Source of the DNA: Lutibacter sp.
GTDB lineage: Bacteria; Bacteroidota; Bacteroidia; Flavobacteriales; Flavobacteriaceae
Direction of reading: 5' to 3'
Length of the DNA: 64,000 nt
NCBI GenBank assembly: GCA_002733665.1
Contig: NVWM01000005.1
Coordinates: 74,580-138,579, forward strand
The notes beneath the pieces were generated by a model that made no database searches, had not been told where the DNA came from, and saw only the letters and a list, made by a program, of their open reading frames with translations. Every line of letters starts with the position of its first letter. Positions within the stretch are counted from its first letter, which is position 1. A program made the position numbers and the translations under genes. Positions 16,468-26,475 of this stretch are shown piece by piece.

Positions 16468-17570
16468 AACGGTTTATCGGGTTTGTGAAAAAAGAATTTT
16501 ACCACATCTTTAGAGATAGACGCTCCTTGTTTATTCTCTTCGGAATGCCTATCGCGCAAATTATGCTCTTTGGTTTTGCCATTACTAATGAAATTAACAA
16601 TGTTGATATTGCAGTTTTAGATCATTCAAAAGATGCCACAACACAAGAAATTATTAATAAAATTTCTGCATCAAAATATTTTAGCATTCAACAATTTATA
16701 GAACGTGAAACAGACATTGAATCGGTTTTTAAAAAAGGAAAAGTAAAAGCAGTATTAAATTTTGAAAAAGAGTTTAGCAAAAAACTCATCAAAGAAAATA
16801 CTGCAACAATTCAGATTATTACAGACGCCACAGACCCAAATACGGCAAATACAATTAGCAATTTTGTGAATTCTATTTTACGCAATTACCAACAAGAACT
16901 CAATAAAGATATTAAGATTACCTATCAAATTGTCCCACAAACACGCATGATTTACAATCCCGAATTAAAAAGTGTGTTTATGTTTGTTCCTGGTGTTATG
17001 ACTATTATTTTAATGCTCGTATCGGCAATGATGACCTCTATTTCAATTACTAGAGAAAAAGAAATGGGCACTATGGAAATTCTGTTAGTATCTCCATTGA
17101 AACCGTTTCAAGTGATTATTGGCAAGGTAGTACCTTATATATTTCTGTCAGTAATTAATGCAATCGTTATTATTGTATTAAGTGTTTTTGTTTTAAAAAT
17201 GCCTGTTCAAGGTAGTCTGATTTTATTAGGATTAGAAAGTGTTTTGTTTATCATAAATGCGCTCTCATTAGGGATTTTAATTTCAACCATTTCAAAAACA
17301 CAACAAACTGCAATGATGATTTCATTAATGGGATTAATGCTTCCAGTAATTATTTTATCAGGTTTTATTTTTCCAATTTCAAGCATGCCTTTGCCATTAC
17401 AAGTAATTAGTAATATAATTCCAGCAAAATGGTTTATTATCATTTTAAAAGGCATAATGTTAAAAGGCGTTGGCATATCATTTATCTGGAAAGAAACTTT
17501 GATTTTAGTGGCTATGACACTATTTTTTATGGGATTAAGTGTGAAGAAATATAAAATTAGATTGGAGTAA
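16464..17570 (+). CDS. ABC-2 type permease (first)
   Basis: A 368-residue membrane protein. One N-terminal helix (about 20-42) is followed by a large extracytoplasmic domain (about 45-165) and five C-terminal helices (from about 170), with TREKEMGTMEILLVSPLKPFQ as the typical coupling helix. This matches YbhS/YhhJ permeases of drug or lipid exporters. It forms a pair with the next gene, one base away. Substrate cannot be told from sequence. Confidence 0.9.
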   Translation: MKRFIGFVKKEFYHIFRDRRSLFILFGMPIAQIMLFGFAITNEINNVDIAVLDHSKDATTQEIINKISASKYFSIQQFIERETDIESVFKKGKVKAVLNFEKEFSKKLIKENTATIQIITDATDPNTANTISNFVNSILRNYQQELNKDIKITYQIVPQTRMIYNPELKSVFMFVPGVMTIILMLVSAMMTSISITREKEMGTMEILLVSPLKPFQVIIGKVVPYIFLSVINAIVIIVLSVFVLKMPVQGSLILLGLESVLFIINALSLGILISTISKTQQTAMMISLMGLMLPVIILSGFIFPISSMPLPLQVISNIIPAKWFIIILKGIMLKGVGISFIWKETLILVAMTLFFMGLSVKKYKIRLE

Positions 17571-17571
17571 A

Positions 17572-18693
17572 TTGAAAACAATAGGATATATCATACAAAA
17601 GGAATTCAAACAAATCTTTAGAAATAAAGGTATGCTTCCTATTATATTTATTTTGCCTTTATTGCAACTCGTAATTCTATCAAATGCAGCAACTTTTGAG
17701 ATTAAAAATATTAAATTTTCATACATTGATAATGATTCTTCTTCTACCTCAAGAGCCTTGATTAATAAATTTGATGCGTCTACCTATTTCAATATTGTTT
17801 CAGATTTCCCTTCAAAAACTATAGCAACTTTAGCAATGCTAAAAGGCGAAGTAGATGTGATTTTAGATGTTCCGCTACATTTTGAAAAAGACTTGCTAAA
17901 AGACAAGAAAGCCTATTTAGGAATAACAATAAATGCTATTGATGGTGCTGCTGCAGGTGTTGAAAATGTATATATCAATCAAATCATTCAGCAGTTTAAT
18001 AAAAATGTGAGAATTGATTTTATGCAACCTCAAGATGTGAAAAACAAGCCTCAAAATATTTTAAGTATACCTTCCTTTTGGTATAACAAAACCTTGAATT
18101 ACAAGACCTATATGGTTCCAGGAATTTTGGTATTGTTAGTTACTATGATTACACTTTTCTTATCAGGAATGAATATTGTTCGTGAAAAAGAAATTGGAAC
18201 ATTAGAACAAATGAATGTGACTCCTATTAAAAAACACCAATTTATTATTGGCAAACTTTTTCCGTTTTGGGTTATTGGAATGGCAATTTTAACCATTGGT
18301 TTAATCATAGCAAAACTAATTTTTAATGTACCAATGTTAGGTAGTATTGCTTTACTTTATGGATATACTTCAATCTATATTTTAGTGATTTTAGGAATGG
18401 GTTTCTTTATCTCAAATTTTACAGACACCCAACAACAGGCAATGTTCATTGCGTGGTTTTTTGTCGTTATTTTTATTTTAATGAGTGGATTATTCACACC
18501 TATAGAAAGTATGCCAAAATGGGCACAAAATCTTACCGATTTTAATCCAATAAAATACTTTGTTGAAGTCATGCGAATGGTAATGCTCAAAGGTTCAACT
18601 GTTACAGATATTTTACCACAACTTCAAAAAACATTATTATATGCAATTGCAATGAATGGCTTGGCTGTTTGGAGTTATAAGAAGACTAGTTAA
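17572..18693 (+). CDS. ABC-2 type permease (second)
   Basis: A 373-residue paralogue of the preceding permease with the same layout: N-terminal helix, periplasmic domain and C-terminal helices, with coupling motif VREKEIGTLEQMNVTPIKKHQ. It starts from TTG one base after the preceding stop; no better start is visible. It ends the efflux operon and completes a YbhR-like subunit. It would form the export channel with the first permease. Confidence 0.9.
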   Translation: MKTIGYIIQKEFKQIFRNKGMLPIIFILPLLQLVILSNAATFEIKNIKFSYIDNDSSSTSRALINKFDASTYFNIVSDFPSKTIATLAMLKGEVDVILDVPLHFEKDLLKDKKAYLGITINAIDGAAAGVENVYINQIIQQFNKNVRIDFMQPQDVKNKPQNILSIPSFWYNKTLNYKTYMVPGILVLLVTMITLFLSGMNIVREKEIGTLEQMNVTPIKKHQFIIGKLFPFWVIGMAILTIGLIIAKLIFNVPMLGSIALLYGYTSIYILVILGMGFFISNFTDTQQQAMFIAWFFVVIFILMSGLFTPIESMPKWAQNLTDFNPIKYFVEVMRMVMLKGSTVTDILPQLQKTLLYAIAMNGLAVWSYKKTS

Positions 18694-18767
18694 AATCATT
18701 TGACAGAAAATACTTAAATTTAGTATCAATTTTTCTTATTTTGCATATTCAAAATAATGTGTTTTAA

Positions 18768-21086
18768 ATGAAAGTATGTATTGCCGAAAAACCTAGTGTT
18801 GCCAAAGAAATAGCCTCTGTTTTAGGAGCAAATACGCGTCGCGATGGCTATTTTGAAGGTAATGGATATGCAGTAACTTATACATTTGGGCATCTTTGCA
18901 CTCTTTTTGAACCTGCGGATTATAAACCTCATTGGAAAAGTTGGGATTTAAATAACCTACCAATGCTTCCTGAAAAATTTAAAACAAAAGTTACTGATAA
19001 TAATGGAATTAAAAAGCAATTTAACATAGTAAAAAGCTTATTTGACAAAGCAGATATTGTCATAAACTGTGGAGATGCTGGGCAAGAAGGAGAATTGATT
19101 CAACGTTGGGTAATTGACCAAGCGGAATATAAAGGAGAAGTCCAACGTTTATGGATTTCATCCTTAACTACAGAAGCAATTAAAGAAGGTTTTCAGAATT
19201 TAAAACCTGCAGCGGATTACGATAATTTGTATTATGCAGGCTTTTCAAGATCAATTGGTGATTGGCTCTTGGGTTTAAATGCAACTCGATTATACACCGT
19301 AAAACATGGTGGATATAAGCAAATGTTATCTGTTGGTCGTGTACAAACTCCAACACTTGCAATGGTTGTAAACCGTTTTAAAGAAATCGAAAATTTTAAA
19401 CCAAAACCTTTTTGGGAACTACAAACCTTATACCGAGAAACACTTTTTAACTGTGAAGAAGGGCGCTTTCTAAAAAAAGAAGACGGAGAAATTCTAGCTA
19501 GTAAAGTAAAAGAAAGTGATTTTGAAATTGTTTCCGTCACCAAGAAAAAAGGAAAAGAATACGCTCCTAAGTTGTTTGATCTAACAGGATTACAAGTTTA
19601 CTGCAATAACAAATTCGGATTTTCAGCAGATGAAACGCTAAAAATCACTCAAAAACTATATGAACAAAAAGTTGTTACCTACCCAAGAGTTGATACTACT
19701 TTTTTACCAAATGATGTATACCCAAAAATAGAGAATATTTTAAAAAACCTGACTAAATATCAGCGATTGACTCAAGTTATTTTAGGCAAAAAAATAAAAA
19801 AATCTTCTAAAGTTTTTAACGACAAAAAAGTTACCGATCACCACGCAATTATTCCGACAGGAATCCAAATAAACCTACAATACAATCAACAACAAGTCTA
19901 TGATATTATTACAAAACGCTTTATTGCTGTGTTTTATGATGATTGTAGTGTTGCTAATACTGCTGTAATAGGAAAAGCCAATTCTGTAACCTTTAGAACA
20001 ACTGGAAAAGAAATTTTAGAAAAAGGTTGGCGTGTTGTTTTTGAAAATCCTGATACACCTGAAAAAAAAGAACTTGGAATCTTGCCAACATTTATCAAAG
20101 GTGAAAAAGGTATACACGAACCTTCATTTTTAGAAAAAGAAACCAAACCTCCAAAAATATTTACAGAAGCCACGCTTTTAAGAGCAATGGAAACTGCTGG
20201 AAAACATGTAGATAATGATGATTTACGTGAGTTAATGAAAGAAAACGGTATTGGACGCCCATCTACTCGTGCAAATATTATTGAGACTTTATTCCGTAGA
20301 AAATACATCCGTAGAAATAAGAAACAACTAGTCCCAACAATTACAGGAATTCAATTGATTGATACCATTCAAAATAAATTATTGAAATCTGCAGAACTAA
20401 CTGGTCGTTGGGAAAAACAATTGAAAGAAATTGAAAAAGGAACATATAATGCTGGAACATTCATCAAGAACATGAAAAAAATGGTGGATGATTTGGTATA
20501 TGAAGTTCGAAGTGAAAAAGTTCGTGCAAATATTTCAGCGACTAATAATAAACCTCTTTCTACTTTCAAAAAGACTACGGTTTCTTCAAGAAAAGCGAAA
20601 AAAGGTATTACAAGTCAAACTTGTCCGAAATGCAAAAAGGGAACATTGCTAAAAGGTTCATCTGCTTATGGCTGTAATCAGTTTAAAAGTGGCTGTAATT
20701 TCAGGCTACCTTTTGAATTTTTAAGTAAAAAAATATCAGATAATCAATTCATTCGATTATTGACTAAAGGTTGTACTGTAAGTTTAAAAGGTTTTAAAAC
20801 TGAAACTGGAAAAACTGATGGCTTGATACGTTTTGATGAAGAATTTCAATTGATTCTTGAAGAGAAAAAATTTAAAACTACTGCTGATAAAAATAATGAT
20901 TCCGAAAAACTATTATGCCCAAAATGCTATAAAGGAACTATCCTAAAAGGAAAAACTGCTTACGGTTGTAGTGATTATAAGGATGGATGTAATTTTAAAG
21001 TTTCTTTCGAAAAAATTAGAAGAGAATCCGAAGGTAAAAAAAAGACAAGAGAACTTGTATATACAATTCTAAAAAATAATATATAA
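18768..21086 (+). CDS. topB: DNA topoisomerase III
   Basis: A 772-residue type IA topoisomerase that relaxes negatively supercoiled DNA and separates recombination intermediates. The Toprim domain is at the start (CIAEKPSVAKEIASVLG, then GDAGQEGE at 102-109). The active-site Tyr is Y305 in VTYPRVDT. Two C-terminal zinc-finger repeats (from about 620 and 725) share the form CPKCxxGTxLKGxxAYGC. The gene stands alone on the plus strand; its stop is directly followed by the ATG of a decayed mqo fragment. TopB is common on mobile elements, but no transfer genes are seen here. Confidence 0.92.
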   Translation: MKVCIAEKPSVAKEIASVLGANTRRDGYFEGNGYAVTYTFGHLCTLFEPADYKPHWKSWDLNNLPMLPEKFKTKVTDNNGIKKQFNIVKSLFDKADIVINCGDAGQEGELIQRWVIDQAEYKGEVQRLWISSLTTEAIKEGFQNLKPAADYDNLYYAGFSRSIGDWLLGLNATRLYTVKHGGYKQMLSVGRVQTPTLAMVVNRFKEIENFKPKPFWELQTLYRETLFNCEEGRFLKKEDGEILASKVKESDFEIVSVTKKKGKEYAPKLFDLTGLQVYCNNKFGFSADETLKITQKLYEQKVVTYPRVDTTFLPNDVYPKIENILKNLTKYQRLTQVILGKKIKKSSKVFNDKKVTDHHAIIPTGIQINLQYNQQQVYDIITKRFIAVFYDDCSVANTAVIGKANSVTFRTTGKEILEKGWRVVFENPDTPEKKELGILPTFIKGEKGIHEPSFLEKETKPPKIFTEATLLRAMETAGKHVDNDDLRELMKENGIGRPSTRANIIETLFRRKYIRRNKKQLVPTITGIQLIDTIQNKLLKSAELTGRWEKQLKEIEKGTYNAGTFIKNMKKMVDDLVYEVRSEKVRANISATNNKPLSTFKKTTVSSRKAKKGITSQTCPKCKKGTLLKGSSAYGCNQFKSGCNFRLPFEFLSKKISDNQFIRLLTKGCTVSLKGFKTETGKTDGLIRFDEEFQLILEEKKFKTTADKNNDSEKLLCPKCYKGTILKGKTAYGCSDYKDGCNFKVSFEKIRRESEGKKKTRELVYTILKNNI

Positions 21087-21221
21087 ATGAATCGGCCAAG
21101 AAAAATTACCTTAATTGGAGCAGGAATAATGAGTAAAACACTCGGAATTATCCTTAAAAAAATAATGCCAAATGTTGTTACTGACATCCATTAACGTCTT
21201 GATAAAATTGGAAGAATAAAA
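21087..21221 (+). pseudogene. mqo: Remnant of malate:quinone oxidoreductase N terminus
   Basis: ATG at 21087 opens 35 codons reading MNRPRKITLIGAGIMSKTLG, then IILKKIMPNVVTDIH and a TAA at 21192. The LIGAGIMSxTLGxxLK pattern is the FAD-binding start of malate:quinone oxidoreductase. Reading in frame past the TAA gives RLDKIG, matching the ERLDxxA that follows in Mqo, with the TAA where Glu should be. The rest of the roughly 500-residue enzyme is missing because the neighbouring surface-protein gene begins here. So this is a truncated, stopped relic. Confidence 0.75.
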
Positions 21222-23552
21222 CTATCGTTTCAACGTAAAATGTCCTCGAAATACACGACCATCAGCAAGTATTGCAACAAACCAATAATCACTTGAAGGT
21301 AATTTTTCTCCGTTATATCTTCCATCCCAACCATCACTTAAATGGTTGAATTGCGTGATGATTTTTCCAAAACGATTAAAAATTTTAATATCAATTCCTT
21401 GATTGAATTGAGCATTTACACCTAATGCTTGCCAAGTGTCATGTATTCCATCATTATTTGGTGTAAAATACCTTGGAAATCCTAATACAGAGACCAGTTG
21501 TTGAGCAATTCCACAGCCATTCCTATCTCGTACATAAACTGTATGAAATCCTGGAAGAACATTAGTAATAATATTACTTTCTTGATAATCACCATTTATA
21601 TTATCTAAAGCATATTCATAGACTCCTTCTCCAGTCACTTCAATAGTTATAGTATTATTATAAGCTACTCCTTCAATAGTAATATTCTGTATTGTTGCAA
21701 TATTAGAATCTGTTACTGTTATTATTCTGCTTGTTGCACAACCATTTGGAGCAGTTACAATTACAGTATAAACTCCTGATTCATTAATATCGTTAAATGA
21801 AGTATTTACTGATGTAATAGTAGTGTTAAAAATCCAATTATAGGTGTAACCTTGCGTTGAACTATTTTGTACTTCAGCATCAAGTCTTAATCTATTTGGA
21901 AACCTATTAATGCAATAATATTCAAAAGAATCATCTGAAAGAATAGGCGTTTCAAGCACATTCAACAGAACTGTTCCTATTGCGAAACATCCGTTATTAG
22001 TAGTGATTTTTACATAAACCAATTGTGAGTCAATTATTTTATTTTCAAACGGTGAAGGCAAACTTAATACTTCATCAATTGCATGTTGTTCTGTTTCATA
22101 ATAAGCAACTGTTGCGTTGGCCGGAATTTGATTTTGAAATGTTACAGTGACATCATCTAAATTAAAAAACGTGAAACCATCTACAATTCCTTCATCACAC
22201 TCATCAAAAGGCAAAATGTTTAGGGTATTATTAGAAATGTTTAATTGAACTTCAGCAATACTAAAACATCCCGTAACTGCTTCTACTCTTGCGTAAACTG
22301 TTTGTGAAGGTACAGTGTTTTCATAATTTGTTGGGTTTGGGATAGACAAATTATTGTTTAAAATTGCATCGTTTTCTGTTAAGAAAAAATTAGTAATTGA
22401 TAATGCTGTATCGCTATTCGTGATAGTATCTTCAGCATCAAATAAGTCGTAAAATGTAATTCCGTCTTGATTAAAATCGCATTCAATAATTTCAGTATTA
22501 AAAACGACTGGATTTGCACTAAACTCAATAACAACTTCTCCATAAGAAATACAATTATTTCCTAAAACTATTTCAACGTTATAAGTTGCAGCATCTACAA
22601 CGGTATAAATTGGATTTGCACTTACTTGAATACCATTTCTAAACCATCTATATGTTGCGGTTCCTGTTTGTGTAACATCAAAGTCTAAAGTCTCATTTTC
22701 ACATAGAGGATTATTGGTTGAAAACAATCTATTTGCTCCTAAGTCAGTTGCCAATTGGAAACTTCCTGCTTCTAGAAATACTGCTGAGTCGTACCTGAAA
22801 TTTTGTTCATCAGCAATTACCAATTTTACATGATACGTTTCATTAGCAGTAACATTAGATGTTGCAGTTAAAATTGTTGTTTGTCCATTAAAATTAATTG
22901 GCGATACAGGACCATTAAAACTCTCAAAATAAGTTTCGTTTTCTGCTTGACATCCTCCAGGTATTTCAGGATGTACTGTTGTTACTTTAACAGGTGTATT
23001 GGTATTTGGCACCAATGCAATATTAGTATATTGCTGTGAAGTAACTGGACGGATTAAAAAACCGAATAAATCTGAGTATTGACATGTGTTCGGATCGTTT
23101 TCTTGGTATTCTTCTGAAGCAAAGATGTAATTAAAACTTATTTGTGATGTAACAGTTGCAGTAAAATCAAACTCTAAAATTGTAGCATTTATAGTATTTG
23201 ATTCATTTAAAATATCTTCCAAATCGTTATCTCCTATCCAATTTGGCGCATCATCATCGCTTAATGATGTGTTTGGACCTTCTGTATTTTGAAGTCTTCC
23301 AGTGCTAAGTACAATTCCGCTTTGAAAAGGAAATGTAGTTCCTGTAGCATCAAAGAAGCCATAACTTTGATCTGTATTGTTAAAGTCTCCTCCAACAACA
23401 TTCGTAACTGTTACGTTTCCTATACAGTCACTATCTATTAAAACATCTTCAACAAGTTGCTGTGGTGTATAAGTTTGACTATCTACTTGAATATTCTGAG
23501 AAATACACAAGAAAGGAATCAATAAAATAATGTAGGTTAATATATGCTTCAT
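21222..23552 (-). CDS. Secreted surface protein with choice-of-anchor L and T9SS type B sorting domain
   Basis: A 776-residue protein with a signal peptide (ILTYIILLIPFLCISQ). The first part after it (about 28-270) is a choice-of-anchor L domain, with DDDAPNWIGDND and FNYIFASEEYQE as landmarks. Several Ig-like or cysteine-containing repeats follow (about 280-690). The end (about 692-776) is the gliding motility-associated, type B sorting domain: YFTPNNDGIHDTW, IFNRFGKII, GWDGRYNG and WFVAILADGRVFRGHFTLKR. It should be exported by the type IX system and anchored on the cell surface. Ligand is unknown. Confidence 0.9.
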   Translation of the reverse strand: MKHILTYIILLIPFLCISQNIQVDSQTYTPQQLVEDVLIDSDCIGNVTVTNVVGGDFNNTDQSYGFFDATGTTFPFQSGIVLSTGRLQNTEGPNTSLSDDDAPNWIGDNDLEDILNESNTINATILEFDFTATVTSQISFNYIFASEEYQENDPNTCQYSDLFGFLIRPVTSQQYTNIALVPNTNTPVKVTTVHPEIPGGCQAENETYFESFNGPVSPINFNGQTTILTATSNVTANETYHVKLVIADEQNFRYDSAVFLEAGSFQLATDLGANRLFSTNNPLCENETLDFDVTQTGTATYRWFRNGIQVSANPIYTVVDAATYNVEIVLGNNCISYGEVVIEFSANPVVFNTEIIECDFNQDGITFYDLFDAEDTITNSDTALSITNFFLTENDAILNNNLSIPNPTNYENTVPSQTVYARVEAVTGCFSIAEVQLNISNNTLNILPFDECDEGIVDGFTFFNLDDVTVTFQNQIPANATVAYYETEQHAIDEVLSLPSPFENKIIDSQLVYVKITTNNGCFAIGTVLLNVLETPILSDDSFEYYCINRFPNRLRLDAEVQNSSTQGYTYNWIFNTTITSVNTSFNDINESGVYTVIVTAPNGCATSRIITVTDSNIATIQNITIEGVAYNNTITIEVTGEGVYEYALDNINGDYQESNIITNVLPGFHTVYVRDRNGCGIAQQLVSVLGFPRYFTPNNDGIHDTWQALGVNAQFNQGIDIKIFNRFGKIITQFNHLSDGWDGRYNGEKLPSSDYWFVAILADGRVFRGHFTLKR

Positions 23553-23560
23553 TCTATCTA

Positions 23561-23591
23561 CGAAGATATAAAGAGTGTTCTTTTAACTCAA
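23561..23591 (-). promoter_or_regulatory. Promoter of the T9SS surface-protein gene
   Basis: On the minus strand a TTG (complement of 23589-23591), 20 bases, then TATCTTCG (complement of 23561-23568), which matches TAnnTTTG in seven of eight positions. The start codon is 9 bases beyond, so the leader would be very short. Confidence 0.45.
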
Positions 23592-23624
23592 ACAAATAGT
23601 GTTAAAGATTAATTTAAAACAAAA

Positions 23625-23654
23625 AAGAAGCCCATAATTGGACTTCTCTTTTAT
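23625..23654 (-). terminator. Terminator of the cold-shock gene
   Basis: AGAAG-C-CC with loop ATAATT and GG-A-CTTCT forms a stem with one mismatch. On the minus strand a T run follows, about 20-45 bases after the cold-shock gene stop. A T-rich run on the plus side could also make it work in the other direction. Confidence 0.65.
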
Positions 23655-23674
23655 AGTTCATCTCTAAATTGAGA

Positions 23675-24127
23675 TTATATCTTCTTAACTTTTACAGCAT
23701 TCATTCCTCTCAAACCTTTTTCTAATTCAAAAGAAACTTTATCGTTTTCTTTAATTTCATCAATCAATCCACTAACATGAACAAAATGTTTTTCTTGAGT
23801 AAGCGTATTGAGAATAAACCCGAATCCTTTAGAATCATCAAAAAAGGAAACTTTTCCTTCTTTTGTAGGATCCTCAGCTTCATAATCTTCTCTTTTTGGA
23901 ACTCCAAGAACAATATCTTCTGCGTCAACTATTATTTTATCTTCAGGATCTGGAGGCGTATCTGTAATTCTTCCATATTGGTCAACATAAGCCAACATAT
24001 CTTCTAACTTCCCTCCTTTTACAGCGTTTGCCTTACGTTCTTCTTTTTTCTTTGCTTTTAATTCACGCTTCTTTATACGCTTTTTCTCCTTTTCACTTTT
24101 ACTAAAAGTCTGCTGTGATTTTGCCAT
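23675..24127 (-). CDS. Cold-shock domain protein with basic N-terminal extension
   Basis: A 150-residue protein. The C-terminal part (about 88-150) is a cold-shock domain: GKVSFFDDSKGFGFI (RNP1-like) and KHFVHVSGL (RNP2-like), which bind single-stranded RNA or DNA. The first 45 residues are very rich in Lys and Arg (KKRIKKRELKAKKKEERK), a probable extra RNA-binding tail. An acidic linker joins them. It is longer than the usual 65-70 residue Csp proteins, a form common in Flavobacteriia. Likely an RNA chaperone. Confidence 0.85.
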   Translation of the reverse strand: MAKSQQTFSKSEKEKKRIKKRELKAKKKEERKANAVKGGKLEDMLAYVDQYGRITDTPPDPEDKIIVDAEDIVLGVPKREDYEAEDPTKEGKVSFFDDSKGFGFILNTLTQEKHFVHVSGLIDEIKENDKVSFELEKGLRGMNAVKVKKI

Positions 24128-24206
24128 TGCTTATTCTACTATTTTCTTATTAATTCGTTTTTTTCTTGATTTGCAAGATATAAAATTCTTTTGAAACTAT
24201 AAAATT

Positions 24207-25760
24207 TTACTCTTCTGGTGGTCTTCCGTGAATTTCTTCAAAATCTTTGTCAAAATTTTCGTTAAGATAAACACGTAATTTCTTTCGATAATCGTCATTC
24301 AACCAATCAATAAAATTATGTGTACTTCTACAGATACATTTACTATATCTATCAATTCTATGATTAATATCGTCTCCAAGCATTTTTGCTAATGCTAGCG
24401 CATCATATACGTCTTCACTATTCTCTATACATATTTTAGCATGTTGTTTTAATGATTTTTCTAAAACAACTTTTGATGACTCTCCTTTTGCAATAGAACT
24501 AATATATGTAGTTTTAATATCAAAATACACTTCTTCAGAATTAGAAAACTCTTCTCTCAATTCTGATGGCATTTCATACCTAAAATTACTTTCTAACTCT
24601 TCATCATTCAATAATCGGTCCACATAGTAATCTGGTGACCTAAATATTTTCTGCCAATCAAGATTTGCTCCCCAAGCACCAAAACGATGATGGTTATTCC
24701 CTAAATCTATAATTGAGAATTTTGATTTGTTATTTAATATCCTTGAACCACGACCAACCATTTGATAATATAAACCCAATGATTTTGTTGCTCTATTTAG
24801 AATAATTGTCTCAATTGTTGGCTCATCAAATCCTGTTGTTAAAATACTTACTGATGTTATAATAGCATGCGGAGTTTCTTTAAACCATTTAAGTAATGCA
24901 GCTCTATCTTTTTTAGAAACCGTATTATCTAAATGCACAATTGGATATCCTGCTGCTTTAAATGTTTCATATACGTGAATAGAAGTATTGATTCCATTAT
25001 TAAAAATCAATGTTTTCTTTCCTTTGGAATGCGTTTCATATGCATACAACAACTTAGAAAGCATATCATTATTGGTATATAAATCTTCTGACGATTTTAC
25101 CGTATAATCTCCATTTGAACCAATTTCAAGTGACGTTAAACCAACATTATAAGAAAAAGTTTCTGCTCTTGCCAAAAACTCATTTTCTATCAATGACTCT
25201 ATCGATTCTCCTGCAATTAACTCATTATAATTGTCTTTCATTGGTAACTTTACATTCGAACTCAATGGTGTTGCTGTAACGCCAAGGATAAAAGATTTTT
25301 CAAAAAATTTGAATAACTTCGTAAACGAATTGTAATGTGCCTCATCAATAATCACCAAACCAATACCTGAAATATCAAGTTTATCGTCATTTAAACGATT
25401 GTTTAGCGTTTCTACCATCGCAACAAAACATTGATAGTTATCTTGATCGTCAAGATTGGCCTTACTATCTACCACTTTATTAACTACACCAAACTCCGTA
25501 AGCATATTAGATGTTTGCTTGCATAACTCCACACGATGTGTCATTACCAAGACTCTTTTCTTATGATGTTTAAGATATTGCCTTACAATCTCAGAAAAAA
25601 TAACCGTCTTTCCACCTCCTGTTGGGAGTTGATACAACAAATGATAATCATCTGGCGCATCTTCAAAAGCCTTAAAAATTCTATTTATAGCACCTTTTTG
25701 ATATGCATATAAATCTTTTCCTGTTTTTCTATCTTGTAATTCAGCAGTAGTAACTTCCAA
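24207..25760 (-). CDS. DEAD/DEAH-box superfamily 2 helicase, RadD-like
   Basis: A 517-residue helicase. Motif I is PTGGGKT (about residues 46-52), motif II DEAH (about 138-141), motif III TATP and motif VI QMVGRGSR. Order and length match RadD (YejH) and the type III restriction-subunit-like helicases involved in DNA repair. A C-terminal part of about 150 residues with several conserved Cys (CICRSTHNFIDWL) may bind metal. It starts from TTG. A -7-like element TATTTTTG is found at 25785-25792 on the minus strand. Confidence 0.8.
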   Translation of the reverse strand: MEVTTAELQDRKTGKDLYAYQKGAINRIFKAFEDAPDDYHLLYQLPTGGGKTVIFSEIVRQYLKHHKKRVLVMTHRVELCKQTSNMLTEFGVVNKVVDSKANLDDQDNYQCFVAMVETLNNRLNDDKLDISGIGLVIIDEAHYNSFTKLFKFFEKSFILGVTATPLSSNVKLPMKDNYNELIAGESIESLIENEFLARAETFSYNVGLTSLEIGSNGDYTVKSSEDLYTNNDMLSKLLYAYETHSKGKKTLIFNNGINTSIHVYETFKAAGYPIVHLDNTVSKKDRAALLKWFKETPHAIITSVSILTTGFDEPTIETIILNRATKSLGLYYQMVGRGSRILNNKSKFSIIDLGNNHHRFGAWGANLDWQKIFRSPDYYVDRLLNDEELESNFRYEMPSELREEFSNSEEVYFDIKTTYISSIAKGESSKVVLEKSLKQHAKICIENSEDVYDALALAKMLGDDINHRIDRYSKCICRSTHNFIDWLNDDYRKKLRVYLNENFDKDFEEIHGRPPEE

Positions 25761-25884
25761 CTATTTTTAGTTTTTGATGATATACAAAAATACACCCTTT
25801 ATTAAGTATTTATGGCTAATTTTATAAAATATTATCAACCATTATTTATAATAACTTTTAATCAATTTTAAATTTCAACATTTT

Positions 25885-26472
25885 TTGACTGAAAATCAAC
25901 AACATCAGCACTTTATAATTTATAAACCTTATGGTTATTTAAGTCAGTTTATAAACAATCAAACCAAAAGAAATAATAAAAAATTATTAGGAGAATTACA
26001 CTCTTTTCCTGAAAACACAATGGCTATTGGAAGATTAGACGAAACTTCTGAAGGTCTACTTCTATTAACTACTGATGGAAAAACGAGCGAATTTATACGA
26101 AGCAGTAAAGTCGAAAAAGAATATTATGCACAAGTTGATGGAATTATAACTATTGAGGCCTTAGAAAGATTAAAAAATGGTATTGAAATTGGTTTTGATG
26201 GCGCTAAATATCAAACAAAACCTTGCAAAGCATCAATAATCAAAGATATTCCAAACTTTCCTGTGAGAAGTAAAAAAATACGAGACGAACGTCATGGTCC
26301 AACAAGTTGGGTTTCCATCACTTTAAGAGAAGGCAAATTTCGTCAAGTTCGTAAAATGACTGCTATAATTGGGTTTCCAACATTAAGATTGGTACGTGTT
26401 AGAATTGGGAAAATTCAATTAAAAACTATGGATTCTGGCGAAGTTATTGAAGTTAATGAGTTTGATGTTTAA
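25885..26472 (+). CDS. rRNA pseudouridine synthase, RsuA/RluE type
   Basis: A 195-residue enzyme that isomerises uridine to pseudouridine in rRNA. The catalytic motif is GRLDETSEGLLLLTTDG, with the nucleophilic Asp in RLD (about residue 52). The length and lack of an S4 domain fit RluE (23S rRNA). It starts from TTG, as no ATG is better placed. It converges on a small minus-strand gene that begins 4 bases beyond its stop. Exact site of modification is inferred from size. Confidence 0.85.
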   Translation: MTENQQHQHFIIYKPYGYLSQFINNQTKRNNKKLLGELHSFPENTMAIGRLDETSEGLLLLTTDGKTSEFIRSSKVEKEYYAQVDGIITIEALERLKNGIEIGFDGAKYQTKPCKASIIKDIPNFPVRSKKIRDERHGPTSWVSITLREGKFRQVRKMTAIIGFPTLRLVRVRIGKIQLKTMDSGEVIEVNEFDV

Positions 26473-26475
26473 ACA

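Noticed and set aside
18768..21086. topB as sign of an integrative conjugative element
   Set aside because: No relaxase, integrase or transfer gene is near it, and chromosomal TopB copies are usual in Flavobacteriia.
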